Below the pieces are notes generated by a model that did no database searches, was not told where the DNA came from, and saw only the letters and a list, made by a program, of their open reading frames with translations. A stretch of 64,000 nucleotides of DNA from Rubrivivax sp. (GTDB lineage Bacteria; Pseudomonadota; Gammaproteobacteria; Burkholderiales; Burkholderiaceae_C). The stretch is from assembly GCA_016707445.1 (NCBI GenBank), contig JADJHR010000019.1, forward strand, positions 478,832-542,831, read 5' to 3'. Position numbers and translations under genes: made by a program. How positions within the stretch are numbered: the stretch's first letter is position 1; the number at the start of each line of letters is the position of its first letter. Shown piece by piece: positions 43,313-52,554 of this stretch.

Positions 43313-44173
43313 TCAATCGGCGGTGTTGGCGGCGACGCCTGAAGTCTGGCGTGCCTGCGCCGCGTACTCCTGCATCACGAGTTCGCGGATCTCAGTGCGC
43401 AGATGCGCGAACTGTGGGTTTTCCTGCAGCCGCCCATCGCGCGGATAGCCGAAGGGCACGTCGATGATGCGGCGCACGCGCGCAGGCCGTGCGGTGACGA
43501 CCACGATGCGCGACGACAGGTAGATTGCTTCGTCCACCGAGTGCGTGATCAGCAGCACCGTCTTGCCTTCGGTGGCCAGCACCTGCAGCAGCAGGTCCTG
43601 CATCGCGCTTCGCGTCTGCGCGTCGAGCGCGCCGAAGGGTTCGTCCATCAGCAGGAACTCGGGCTTGACCGCGTAAGCGCGCGCGATCGCCAGGCGCTGG
43701 CGCATGCCGCCCGACAGGTGCTTCGGGAAGTGGTCGGCAAAGTCGCTCAGGCCCATCAGCGCCATGTAGCGTTGGCAGATGGCTTCGCGCTCGGCGGCCG
43801 GCACGCGGTTGGCCGCCAGCTTCAGCCCGAACTCGATGTTGCCGCGCACGCTCAGCCATGGGAACACGCCGTATTCCTGGAAGATCACGCCGCGGTCGGG
43901 GCCGGGGCCGACGATCGGCCGGCCGTCCAGAAGCACCGTGCCCGAAGTCGGTGCAACGAAGCCGCCGACGACGTTCATCAAGGTGGTCTTGCCGCAGCCC
44001 GAGGGGCCGATGATCGAGACGAACTCACCGTTGGCGATGTCCAGGCTGACGCCGTCGACGACCCGCATGCTGCCGTCCGCGGTCGGGAAGTCCACGCTGA
44101 CCTGGTCGAAGCGGATGCGCGCCGCCGGGGTGTCGACGTCGTCTCTCATGCCGCCCTTCATGTCGCCCGTCAT
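43313..44173 (-). CDS. NitT/TauT-type ABC transporter ATPase
   Basis: A 286-residue nucleotide-binding subunit. Walker A is 'IGPSGCGKTTLMN', the Q-loop 'VIFQEYGVFPWLSV', signature 'LSGGMRQRLAIARA', Walker B 'FLLMDEPFGALDAQT' and the switch His 'LLITHSVDEAIYL'. The start at 44173 overlaps the permease stop (ATGA); alternative ATGs at 44160 and 44151 would trim a few non-conserved residues. It energises import of the ligand bound by the receptor encoded 48 bases downstream. Confidence 0.94.
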   Translation of the reverse strand: MTGDMKGGMRDDVDTPAARIRFDQVSVDFPTADGSMRVVDGVSLDIANGEFVSIIGPSGCGKTTLMNVVGGFVAPTSGTVLLDGRPIVGPGPDRGVIFQEYGVFPWLSVRGNIEFGLKLAANRVPAAEREAICQRYMALMGLSDFADHFPKHLSGGMRQRLAIARAYAVKPEFLLMDEPFGALDAQTRSAMQDLLLQVLATEGKTVLLITHSVDEAIYLSSRIVVVTARPARVRRIIDVPFGYPRDGRLQENPQFAHLRTEIRELVMQEYAAQARQTSGVAANTAD

Positions 44174-44937
44174 GCCAGTCGATCCTGCCAGGCCACCAGC
44201 CGGCGGCTGGCGGCGCGCAGCAGCAGGTCCATGCACATGGCGATCAGGCCGATGCAGATGATGCCGACGTAGATGATGTCGAGCTGGAAGAAGGCCGAGG
44301 CGTCCTGGATCAATGCGCCCAGGCCCTGTTGCGCGGCGATCAGTTCGGACGCCACCAGCGTGGCCCAGGCCACGCCCAGCGCGACGCGGATCGCGGTCAG
44401 GATGTGCGGCACCGTCAGCGGCACGATCACCTTGGCAAAGATCTCGGCGTCGCGCGCGCCCAGGGTGCGTGCCACACGGACGTAGATCGGGCTGATCTGC
44501 GCGATGCCTTCGTACATCACGATGACACCGGCGAAGAACGAGGCGTAGAACAGGATCACCGTCTTGGCGATCTCGCCAATGCCGAAATAGACGATGACCA
44601 GCGGGATCAGCGCGATCGGTGGCAGCGCACGAAAGAAGTTGATCACCGGGTCGATGAAGCTGCGCAGCCCCTTGTACCAGCCCAGGCCGAAACCCACCGG
44701 CACCGCGGCGCTGACCCCGAGCGTCACGCCGATGACCACCCGCTGCGTCGACATCCACAGGTCCATCGGCAGCCGGCCCTGTATCAGTTCGAAAAAGCGT
44801 TCGAGCACAAGGTGCGGTGCCGGCACCAGGGCCGGGTTGATGAGACCGCTGGCGCGCACGCCGTACCACAGCGCGATGATCAACAGCCATGGCGCGGCGA
44901 TGAGGGCGATGCGGCGGACCAGAGCAGGAACACGCAT
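44170..44937 (-). CDS. NitT/TauT-type ABC transporter permease
   Basis: A 255-residue permease with six hydrophobic helices (first at 10-30). The EAA loop that contacts the ATPase is 'VRVARTLGARDAEIFAKVIVPLTVPHILTAI', with 'NFFRALPPIALIPLVIVYFGIGE' before it, as in SsuC/TauC; the short landmark 'ALPPIALIPLVIVYFGIG' is diagnostic. It is the first gene of the minus-strand operon, with the divergent enolase-superfamily gene starting 84 bases away. Confidence 0.93.
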   Translation of the reverse strand: MRVPALVRRIALIAAPWLLIIALWYGVRASGLINPALVPAPHLVLERFFELIQGRLPMDLWMSTQRVVIGVTLGVSAAVPVGFGLGWYKGLRSFIDPVINFFRALPPIALIPLVIVYFGIGEIAKTVILFYASFFAGVIVMYEGIAQISPIYVRVARTLGARDAEIFAKVIVPLTVPHILTAIRVALGVAWATLVASELIAAQQGLGALIQDASAFFQLDIIYVGIICIGLIAMCMDLLLRAASRRLVAWQDRLA

Positions 44938-44986
44938 CGGGTCAGGCGCCGCTTTTCAGGTCAAGGAACGGGGTCGAGAACATTTG

Positions 44987-45008
44987 AACATCCTATTTAT
45001 AGAATGTT
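44987..45008. promoter_or_regulatory. Dyad-symmetric operator between divergent operons
   Basis: AACATCCTATTTATAGAATGTT reads as a 22-base imperfect palindrome (arms AACAT.CTAT and ATAG.ATGTT, 18 of 22 positions symmetric), split here as AACATCCTAT and TTATAGAATGTT. It is the only AT-rich island in the region and lies between the ABC permease start (44937) and the enolase-superfamily start (45022), so it probably controls both. The GntR-family regulator at the end of the operon is the natural candidate to bind it. Confidence 0.6.
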
Positions 45009-45021
45009 ATAACTCACCCTC

Positions 45022-46212
45022 ATGCCCAGCGTCCACCCTGCAAACCCTTCGCCGGCGGAGTCTTCGGTTGCGTTCAACCTGGCCCGCCTGCAGGTGCATG
45101 TGCTGCGCTGGCCGGTCGACACACCGGTGCAGACCTCGTTCGGCACGATGCTCGACCGCCCGGCCGTGCTGGTGCGTGCCGAAAGCCGCGACGGTGCCGT
45201 CGGCTGGGGCGAAAGCTGGTGCAACTTTCCGGGCTGCGGGGCTGAGCATCGGGCGCGGTTGATCGACAGCGTGATCGCGCCCTTGCTGCTGCAACGGGAC
45301 TTCGATTCGCCTGAGGCGGCCTTCGACCGGCTGAGCGCGGCCACCGCGGTGCTGGCGATCCAGTCGGGCGAACCGGGGCCGATCGCGCAGGCCATCGCGG
45401 GCGTCGACATCGCGCTGTGGGACCTGGTGGCGCGGCGCGCGGGTCAACCGCTGTGGCGAATGCTCGGCGGTCATACCAGCCTCGTGCCCGTGTATGCCAG
45501 CGGCATCAATCCGCAGCAGCCGGCCGGCATGGTTCTGCAGCTGCGCGCTGCCGGGCACCGCCGCTTCAAGCTGAAGATCGGCTTCGGTGTCGAGCGTGAT
45601 CTGGCCAACCTGACTGCGGTGCGCGCCGCGGCCGGCGATGCTGCCCCTGTGATGGCCGACGCCAACCAGGCCTGGACGCTCGAGCAGGCGCTGGCAACGG
45701 TGCCGCGCCTGCAGCCGCATCGGCTGGTGTGGCTGGAAGAGCCCTTGCGTGCCGACGCGGGCGCCGCTGCCTGGCGCGAGCTGGCCCGTGTCACGCCGAT
45801 CGCTCTGGCCGCCGGTGAGAACCTGATCGGTCAGGTTGCATTCGAAGACGCGCTGGCGGCCGGCGCCCTGTCTGTGGTGCAGCCCGACATCGCCAAGTGG
45901 GGCGGCATCTCGGGCGGCAGGCGCGTTGTCGAACGCATCGTCGCGGCGGGGCGCTGGTTCTGCCCGCATTTCCTGGGTGCCGGCATCGGTCAGACCGCGT
46001 CGGCGCACTTGTTGGCCGCCTACCCGGGTGTGGGCGAGCACACCGGCTGGCTGGAAATCGACGGCAACCCCAACCCCTTGCGCACCGTGCTGGCACCGGC
46101 CCTGGACACCTTGCACGAAGGCCACATCGAACTTGGCGAGTTGCCGGGGCTGGGTGTGCAGCCGTCGATACCGGAACTGCAAGCCCTTTGCGCTGCGGCT
46201 GGGCGCGGCTGA
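45022..46212 (+). CDS. Mandelate racemase/muconate lactonizing enzyme family protein
   Basis: A 396-residue enolase-superfamily enzyme. The capping domain covers the N-terminal ~130 residues. Barrel motifs are the KxK base 'FKLKIGFG', the Mg2+ ligands Asp in 'VMADANQAW', Glu in 'WLEEPL' and Glu/Asp in 'AAGENLIG', and the second base region 'CPHFLGAGIG'. The His in 'FCPHF' suggests a dehydratase or racemase of an acid sugar or related hydroxy-acid. It is divergent from the GMC/ABC/GntR operon, and a shared operator lies between them, so all may act in one catabolic pathway. Confidence 0.92.
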   Translation: MPSVHPANPSPAESSVAFNLARLQVHVLRWPVDTPVQTSFGTMLDRPAVLVRAESRDGAVGWGESWCNFPGCGAEHRARLIDSVIAPLLLQRDFDSPEAAFDRLSAATAVLAIQSGEPGPIAQAIAGVDIALWDLVARRAGQPLWRMLGGHTSLVPVYASGINPQQPAGMVLQLRAAGHRRFKLKIGFGVERDLANLTAVRAAAGDAAPVMADANQAWTLEQALATVPRLQPHRLVWLEEPLRADAGAAAWRELARVTPIALAAGENLIGQVAFEDALAAGALSVVQPDIAKWGGISGGRRVVERIVAAGRWFCPHFLGAGIGQTASAHLLAAYPGVGEHTGWLEIDGNPNPLRTVLAPALDTLHEGHIELGELPGLGVQPSIPELQALCAAAGRG

Positions 46213-46229
46213 CGCGGGCGACGGTCGAT

Positions 46230-47222
46230 TCAGGTTTCGTTGCTGCCACGGGCACTGCGAACGACCCAGAGCGCCGCTGGCGCGCTGATGGCGAATCCGC
46301 CACGCCAGGCCGGCGCCGAGTGCTCAGGCCCGGCCGGCCTGAGCGTCAGGCAACGCCGCAGCAGCACCTCGGTGGCGACGGCCGCCGCGCGCTGCACCAG
46401 AGCCGCGCCGGCACAACGGTGCAAGCCGCTGCCCAGGCTCAGCGCCCCCGTGACGTCGCGCCGCAGGTCCAGCCGGTCGGGGTCCGGGAATCGGGTCGCA
46501 TCGCGGTTGGCGTCGCTCAGCAGCAGCACCACACGCTCACCACGGCAAAGTGCGACCTTGCCGACGACGGTGTCTGCGGCTGCCTCTCGAAAGACTGCGC
46601 GCGCCGGGCTGCCCAGGCGCATCAGTTCGGGCACCGATCGCCGCACCGCCGACGGATCGACCAACAAGGCGTCCAGCGCTTCGGGTTGCTGCAGCAAGGC
46701 CCACCAGATGCCGCCCAGCAGCGCAGGCAGCGTCTGCGTCAGTGCGACAAAGGTCTGTACATCACCCAGTCGCGTGCGAGCCCCGGGCGCGGCTGCCAGC
46801 AGCGCTGCCAGTTCCGGTGCCGCGTCCGCTGCGTCGGGGTCAGCCCCACCGTCGACACTGCGCGCCGCCGCATCGAACAACCGCCGCGCCAGGGCCGTAG
46901 CGGTGGTGGCCAGCGGTCTTTGCAGTGGGGTCAGGCGCAGGGCAAGCTCCAGCGACCACGGCTCGGCCATGGCCGACAAGAGATCGACCGGCCTTGCCTC
47001 GGGCAGAGCATCGACGAGCACGCGCCCGTATCCGGCCAGTGCGTCGACGTGCAGGGCCAGCGCTGCGGGCGTCAGCGCACCCTCGATTGCCGCGCGCATC
47101 GCCTGGTGCGCCGTCGGGTCGGTCGCGGCCTGGCCCGGAAAGACCAGCCGCGGATCAAGCAGCGCCTGCCGCACGTCGGCGTGGCGCGTGAACCGGCGCA
47201 GGCCGGCTGTAGGCAGGCTCAC
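46230..47222 (-). CDS. Short cytochrome P450 lacking the I-helix acid-alcohol pair
   Basis: A 330-residue P450, about 60 shorter than usual because the N-terminal A-helix region is missing. The heme loop is 'LGSGLHRCAGAAL' with its axial Cys, and the K-helix ExxR is 'ELMR' followed by 'SPARAVFREAA'. Where the I helix should have (A/G)Gx(D/E)T, the sequence is 'LTQTLPALLGGIWWALLQQP', with neither the acid nor the neighbouring Thr in place. Such P450s may act as peroxygenases or catalyse non-monooxygenase reactions. The start is set at the GTG at 47222, which overlaps the stop of the upstream gene (GTGA); this suggests an operon with a zinc-ribbon membrane protein and a thioesterase. Confidence 0.82.
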   Translation of the reverse strand: MSLPTAGLRRFTRHADVRQALLDPRLVFPGQAATDPTAHQAMRAAIEGALTPAALALHVDALAGYGRVLVDALPEARPVDLLSAMAEPWSLELALRLTPLQRPLATTATALARRLFDAAARSVDGGADPDAADAAPELAALLAAAPGARTRLGDVQTFVALTQTLPALLGGIWWALLQQPEALDALLVDPSAVRRSVPELMRLGSPARAVFREAAADTVVGKVALCRGERVVLLLSDANRDATRFPDPDRLDLRRDVTGALSLGSGLHRCAGAALVQRAAAVATEVLLRRCLTLRPAGPEHSAPAWRGGFAISAPAALWVVRSARGSNET

Positions 47223-48256
47223 GCCGGCGCGGTCCCGCACTGCGGGCAGTAGTGGAAGAACACGTTCTTGCGCGTCTGGCAGCTGTCGCAGCGATCGAAC
47301 AGCTTCAGCCCGCAGTGCACGCAGAAGTCGGCCTTGACGTCACCGGTGGTCAGGATCGCGCGTTCGCAGCCCGGGCAGACGTTGGCCGCCATCTTCTTCA
47401 ACGCGTCATCGGTGGTCAGTGCCTGCCGGCGCTCGGCTTCGGACTGCTGCTCGACCAGCTGGCGTCGCGCCAGGTAACGTCGCATCCAGCCGATGACGTA
47501 GTGCCCGGCCACCGCCGTCAAGGCGATGCCCACCGCATAGCGCACATAACCACCGTAACTGGGCAGGTAGGGCACCAGCTCGAAGAAGAAGGTGAACGCT
47601 GCAAAGAGCACGAAGCCGCGCATCAGCGGCCAGTACTCGCTGCGCCGCTTCTTCAGCAGCATCCAGCCGGCCACGGCCAGCAGCGGCAGGCACAGTGCCA
47701 GCCGCAGCCCGAACACACGCATCTCCTGCAGGAACTGCGCGCGACGAAACGGCGTCTGCGCATCGGCCAGCAGGTCGGCCTGGCGGCGGCGTTGCGTGTC
47801 GACGGTCTGTCGGTTCTGCAGCAGCTGGCCGTCCAGGCCCTCGACGCGCTGCTGGGACTGGCGTTGTCGCGCTTGCAGCTCGTCCAGTTGCCGGGTGCGT
47901 TGCAGCAGCTCGGCATCCTGTCTGGCGTCGACCGTGGCGGTGCGGGTCGCGACCCAGGCATTGAAGCTCGATCGCCCCGCGTCCAGCGCGTTGGCGGCCG
48001 CCTGCTGGTCGAGTGCAGCCCGGTCCCGCTCGCCCTGCAGGCCGGGCAGGGTGCGCTCCTGCTCGCGCAGGATCTGCCTTGCCTGGTCCAGCGCCGGGCG
48101 GTCGGCAAACTGTTCCAGAGTCAGGTTGGATTCGACGCGCGGCAGGTCGGCGACGATCTTGCCGCCCAGGCCGATCAGGAAGCTGGCAAAGGCCAGCGAA
48201 ACGATCCACATCACCAGCGCGAACAGGCGCTCGGGCACACGCAGGAACTTGAACAT
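47219..48256 (-). CDS. Membrane protein with coiled coil and double zinc ribbon
   Basis: A 345-residue protein I do not recognise as a named family. One helix at residues 12-35 is followed by a ~130-residue coiled coil rich in Gln/Arg/Leu ('LLQRTRQLDELQARQRQSQQ'), two to three helices around 178-255, and a cytoplasmic C-terminus with two zinc ribbons: 'CPGCERAI'…'CVHCGLKLF' and 'CDSCQTRKN'…'CPQCGT'. The predicted layout puts the coiled coil in the periplasm and the zinc ribbons inside. It sits between an acyl-CoA thioesterase and a P450 in one transcription unit, with a GTGA overlap to the P450. Confidence 0.7.
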   Translation of the reverse strand: MFKFLRVPERLFALVMWIVSLAFASFLIGLGGKIVADLPRVESNLTLEQFADRPALDQARQILREQERTLPGLQGERDRAALDQQAAANALDAGRSSFNAWVATRTATVDARQDAELLQRTRQLDELQARQRQSQQRVEGLDGQLLQNRQTVDTQRRRQADLLADAQTPFRRAQFLQEMRVFGLRLALCLPLLAVAGWMLLKKRRSEYWPLMRGFVLFAAFTFFFELVPYLPSYGGYVRYAVGIALTAVAGHYVIGWMRRYLARRQLVEQQSEAERRQALTTDDALKKMAANVCPGCERAILTTGDVKADFCVHCGLKLFDRCDSCQTRKNVFFHYCPQCGTAPA

Positions 48257-48259
48257 CGC

Positions 48260-48697
48260 TCAGACCTGCCGCGTCAGCACGCGGGGCTGGCCCTGGCCGT
48301 CGATGGCGACGTAGGTCAGGTTGGCCTCGGTCACCTTGACCAGCTGCGGGTTGACCGGATCACGTTCGGCATGCACCTCGACATGCACCGTGATCGAGGT
48401 GCGGCCCAGGCGCGTGATGCGTGCGTAGAAGCTGAGCAGGTCGCCGATCGACACCGGCTGCTTGAACGTGAACTGGTTGACCGCCACCGTGACGATGCGC
48501 CCACGCGCGATGCGCGCCGGCAGCACCGCGCCCGCGACGTCGACCTGGGCCATGATCCAGCCGCCGAAGACGTCGCCGTTGGCGTTGACGTCGGCCGGCA
48601 TCGGCATCACGCGCATCACCAGTTCGGCGCCGTCGGGCAAACTCGGCGGCGCCAGCAGTCGCCCCGGAGTTGATCCAGGGGTTGATCGTTCGGCCAT
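48260..48697 (-). CDS. Acyl-CoA thioesterase (YciA-like hotdog fold)
   Basis: A 145-residue hotdog-fold thioesterase. The conserved substrate/catalytic stretch is 'PADVNANGDVFGGWIMAQVDVAG' (here 'NANGDVFGGWIMAQVD'), then 'VTVAVNQFTFKQPVSIGDL' and 'RTSITVHVEVHAER'. The family hydrolyses short to medium acyl-CoAs in the cytoplasm. The ATG at 48697 precedes the family-typical start; a longer frame from 48820 would overlap the divergent ABC transporter start. Its stop lies three bases before the zinc-ribbon gene start, so the two are co-transcribed. Confidence 0.9.
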   Translation of the reverse strand: MAERSTPGSTPGRLLAPPSLPDGAELVMRVMPMPADVNANGDVFGGWIMAQVDVAGAVLPARIARGRIVTVAVNQFTFKQPVSIGDLLSFYARITRLGRTSITVHVEVHAERDPVNPQLVKVTEANLTYVAIDGQGQPRVLTRQV

Positions 48698-48734
48698 CGG
48701 CACCACCTCCACAGGTCTTCGAGGACATTCTTTC

Positions 48735-50566
48735 ATGAGACACCGTTCGGTGGCCCTGCCGCAGCCGGCCGACGCACCACCACGCGCCGAGGACCGGTCC
48801 GACTGGACCACGCTGCGCAAGCTGCTGCCCTACCTGTGGCGCTACCGCTGGCGCGTGGGGGTGGCGCTGGTCTTTCTGCTGGCAGCCAAGATGGCCAACG
48901 TCGGCGTGCCGCTGCTGCTGAAAGAGCTGGTGGATGGCTTGTCGATCAGGCCCGGCTCGGCACTGTCGCTGCTGGTGGTGCCGGTGGGGCTGATCGTGGC
49001 GTATGGCGCGCTGCGGCTGTCGACCTCGTTGTTCACCGAGCTGCGCGAGCTGATCTTCGCCAAGGCCACCGAAGGCACGTCGCGCAGCATCTCGCTGCAG
49101 GTGTTTCGCCACCTGCACGCCCTGAGCCTGCGCTTTCACCTCGAACGCCAGACCGGCGGCATGACCCGCGACATCGAGCGCGGCACGCGCGCCGTGCATT
49201 CGCTGATCTCGTATTCGCTGTACAGCATCCTGCCCACGCTGATCGAGGTGACGCTGGTGCTGAGCCTGCTGGCGGTCAAGTTCGACCTCTGGTTTGCCGG
49301 CATCACCATCATTGCGCTGGTGGTCTACATCACGTTCACGGTGACCGTGACCGAATGGCGCACGGGCTTCCGTCGCCAGATGAACGAGCTGGACTCGATC
49401 GCGCATTCACGCGCCATCGACTCGCTGCTGAACTACGAGACCGTCAAGTACTTCAACAACGAGGACTTCGAGGCCAGGCGCTACGACGAGAACCTGGAGC
49501 GCCTGCGCCGCGCGTCGCTGAAGAGCCAGAGCTCACTGTCGCTGCTGAACAGCGGCCAGCAGCTGATCATCGCCACCGCCCTGGTGGCCATGCTGTGGCG
49601 TGCCACGCAGGGTGTGGTCGACGGCCGGCTGACGCTGGGCGACCTGGTGATGATCAACGCCTTCATGATCCAGCTGTACATCCCGCTCAATTTCCTGGGC
49701 GTGATCTACCGCGAGATCAAGCAGAGTCTGACCGACCTGGACAAGATGTTCACGCTGCTCGAGCGCGATCGCGAGGTGGCCGACAGCGACGGTGCCGCGG
49801 CGCTGCAGGTGCGCCAGGGCGTGGTGCGCTTCGAGCATGTCGACTTCGCCTACGACCCGGCGCGGCCCATCCTGCACGACGTCTGCTTCGAGATCCCGGC
49901 TGGCAAGACGGTGGCCGTGGTGGGGCCGTCGGGCGCCGGCAAGAGCACGCTGGCGCGGCTGCTGTACCGCTTCTACGACGTGGCGAACGACGGCAGGGGT
50001 CGGATCACGATCGACGGCCAGGACATCCGCAGCGTCACGCAGTCCAGCCTGCGCCAGAGCATCGGCATCGTGCCGCAGGACACGGTGCTGTTCAACGACA
50101 CGGTCGAATACAACATCGCCTACGGCCGCCCCGGCGCCAGCCGCGCCGAGGTGGAAGAGGCCGCTCGCGCCGCGCACATCCACGCCTTCATCGCCGCCAC
50201 ACCCAAGGGCTACGACACCATGGTCGGCGAGCGCGGTCTCAAGCTCAGTGGCGGTGAAAAGCAGCGCGTGGCGATCGCACGCACGCTGCTGAAGAACCCG
50301 CCGGTGCTGATCTTCGACGAGGCCACGTCGGCGCTGGACTCGGCCAACGAACGCGCGATCCAGGCCGAGCTGAAGAGTGCCGCGCAGGGCAAGACCGCGC
50401 TCGTCATCGCGCACCGGCTGTCGACCGTGGTCGACGCGCACCAGATCGTGGTGCTGGACCAGGGGCGTGTGGTCGAGCGCGGATCGCACGCCGAGCTGCT
50501 GGCGCAGGATGGGCGTTATGCGCAGATGTGGCGGCTGCAGCACAGCGCTGCCGACACCGCGGCGGC

Positions 50567-50579
<13 letters not shown>
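48735..50579 (+). CDS. Atm1-like ABC transporter (fused permease-ATPase)
   Basis: A 614-residue half-transporter with six transmembrane helices (about 40-330) and a C-terminal ATPase. The Atm1/HMT1 subgroup is indicated by 'RTGFRRQMNELDSIAHSRAIDSLLNYETVKYFNNE', of which 'NYETVKYFNNE' is the hallmark. Walker A is 'VGPSGAGKSTLAR', signature 'LSGGEKQRVAIART', Walker B 'VLIFDEATSALDS' and H-loop 'IAHRLSTVV'. Bacterial Atm1 exports glutathione-bound metals or persulfides and helps tolerance to heavy metals. The stop overlaps convergently with the LolD-like gene by 13 bases. It is divergent from the thioesterase. Confidence 0.9.
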
Positions 50580-51330
<751 letters not shown>

Positions 51331-51334
<4 letters not shown>

Positions 51335-52554
51335 AGGCGGATCGCCTGCGCCGGGTCGAGCGCAGCGGCGCGGCGCGCCGGCGCCAGTGCGGCCAGCACG
51401 CCGGCCGCGGTGGCGCCCAGGGCCACCTGCAGCGCCAGCGCGGGCGGCAGTGCGATGGCGAACAGCGGCAGCCCGTCGCTGCCGCGCACGAAGCGGGTGA
51501 AGATGTCGATCAGCGTTGCCGCCAGCGCCACGCCCAGCAGCGAGCCGAGTGCGCCGACCACCGCGCCCTGCAGCAGGAACACCCGCTGCACCTGCGAGCG
51601 TGTGGCGCCCATGGCGCGCAGGATGCCGATCTCACGCTGCTTTTGCACCACCGACACCACCAGCACGCTGGCGATGCCCAGCACCACCACCACCGCGACC
51701 ACGACGCGGATGATGGCGGTGCTGATGCTCTGTGCGTTCAGTGCCGACACCAGCTGCGCATTTGCCTGCTGCCAGCCTTCGACCTTGTAGGGCAGCTGCG
51801 CCTGCAGCGCCGCAGCCAGCGTGTCGGCCGCCCAGACGTCGTGCAGCCGCAGGTCCAGGCTGGTGGCACCGCCGGGCAGGCCGACCAGACTCTGCGCGCT
51901 GCGCAGCGGCAGGTAGACCGTGCGCCGGTTGAGCTCGCGCACACCCAGGTCGACCAGCGCGGTGACACGCGCACCGTCGCTCACGCTGCCGGTGGTGATG
52001 GTGAAGCGATCGCCGACGGCCAGCCCCAGGTCGGCAGCCAGTTCGCTGCCCAGCATCGCCTCGCCCGGGCTCAGGCGGGCCGTGCCGGCGACGACCTTGC
52101 TGCGCAGCTGAACGATGCGGTCATAGCGATCGAGCTCGATGCCGACCAGCGCAATCGCCTTGCTCGCTTCGCCGCGCAGGCCCAGACCGGCCGCGCTGAT
52201 CATGGGCGACACCGCGGCCACCTCGGGCCGCTTCTGCAGCTCGGCCATCAGCGCCGGCCAGTCGGCGATCGAACGCGGGCGCTGTTCGCGCGGCTGGCTG
52301 CGCGTGAAGCGTGATTCGCTGGCGGCCTGCTGGCGCGCCGGTGTCACCACGTCGTCGAGCGCGCTGATCGTCACATGGGCCTGCGCGCCCAGCGTCTTGT
52401 CCAGGGTGTTGGCCTGCAAGCCGCTGATCAGGGCCGAGACGTAGGTCACCACCGCCACCCCGGCCGCGACGCCGACGATGATCAGCAGTGACTGCATGCG
52501 CCCTTCAAGCAGGAAGCGCAGCGCCACGCGGCGCTCGAAGCCCAGCGTGTTCAT
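51331..52554 (-). CDS. MacB/FtsX-type ABC transporter permease
   Basis: A 407-residue permease with one N-terminal helix ('SLLIIVGVAAGVAVVTYVSA'), a ~230-residue periplasmic MacB_PCD domain, and three C-terminal helices forming the FtsX domain ('VVVVLGIASVLVVSVVQKQREIGILRAMGATR' in outline, with 'REIGILRAMGAT' the diagnostic loop). It lacks its own ATPase domain, as in LolC/E and DevC. It overlaps both neighbours by four bases, so the trio is one translationally coupled operon. Confidence 0.9.
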
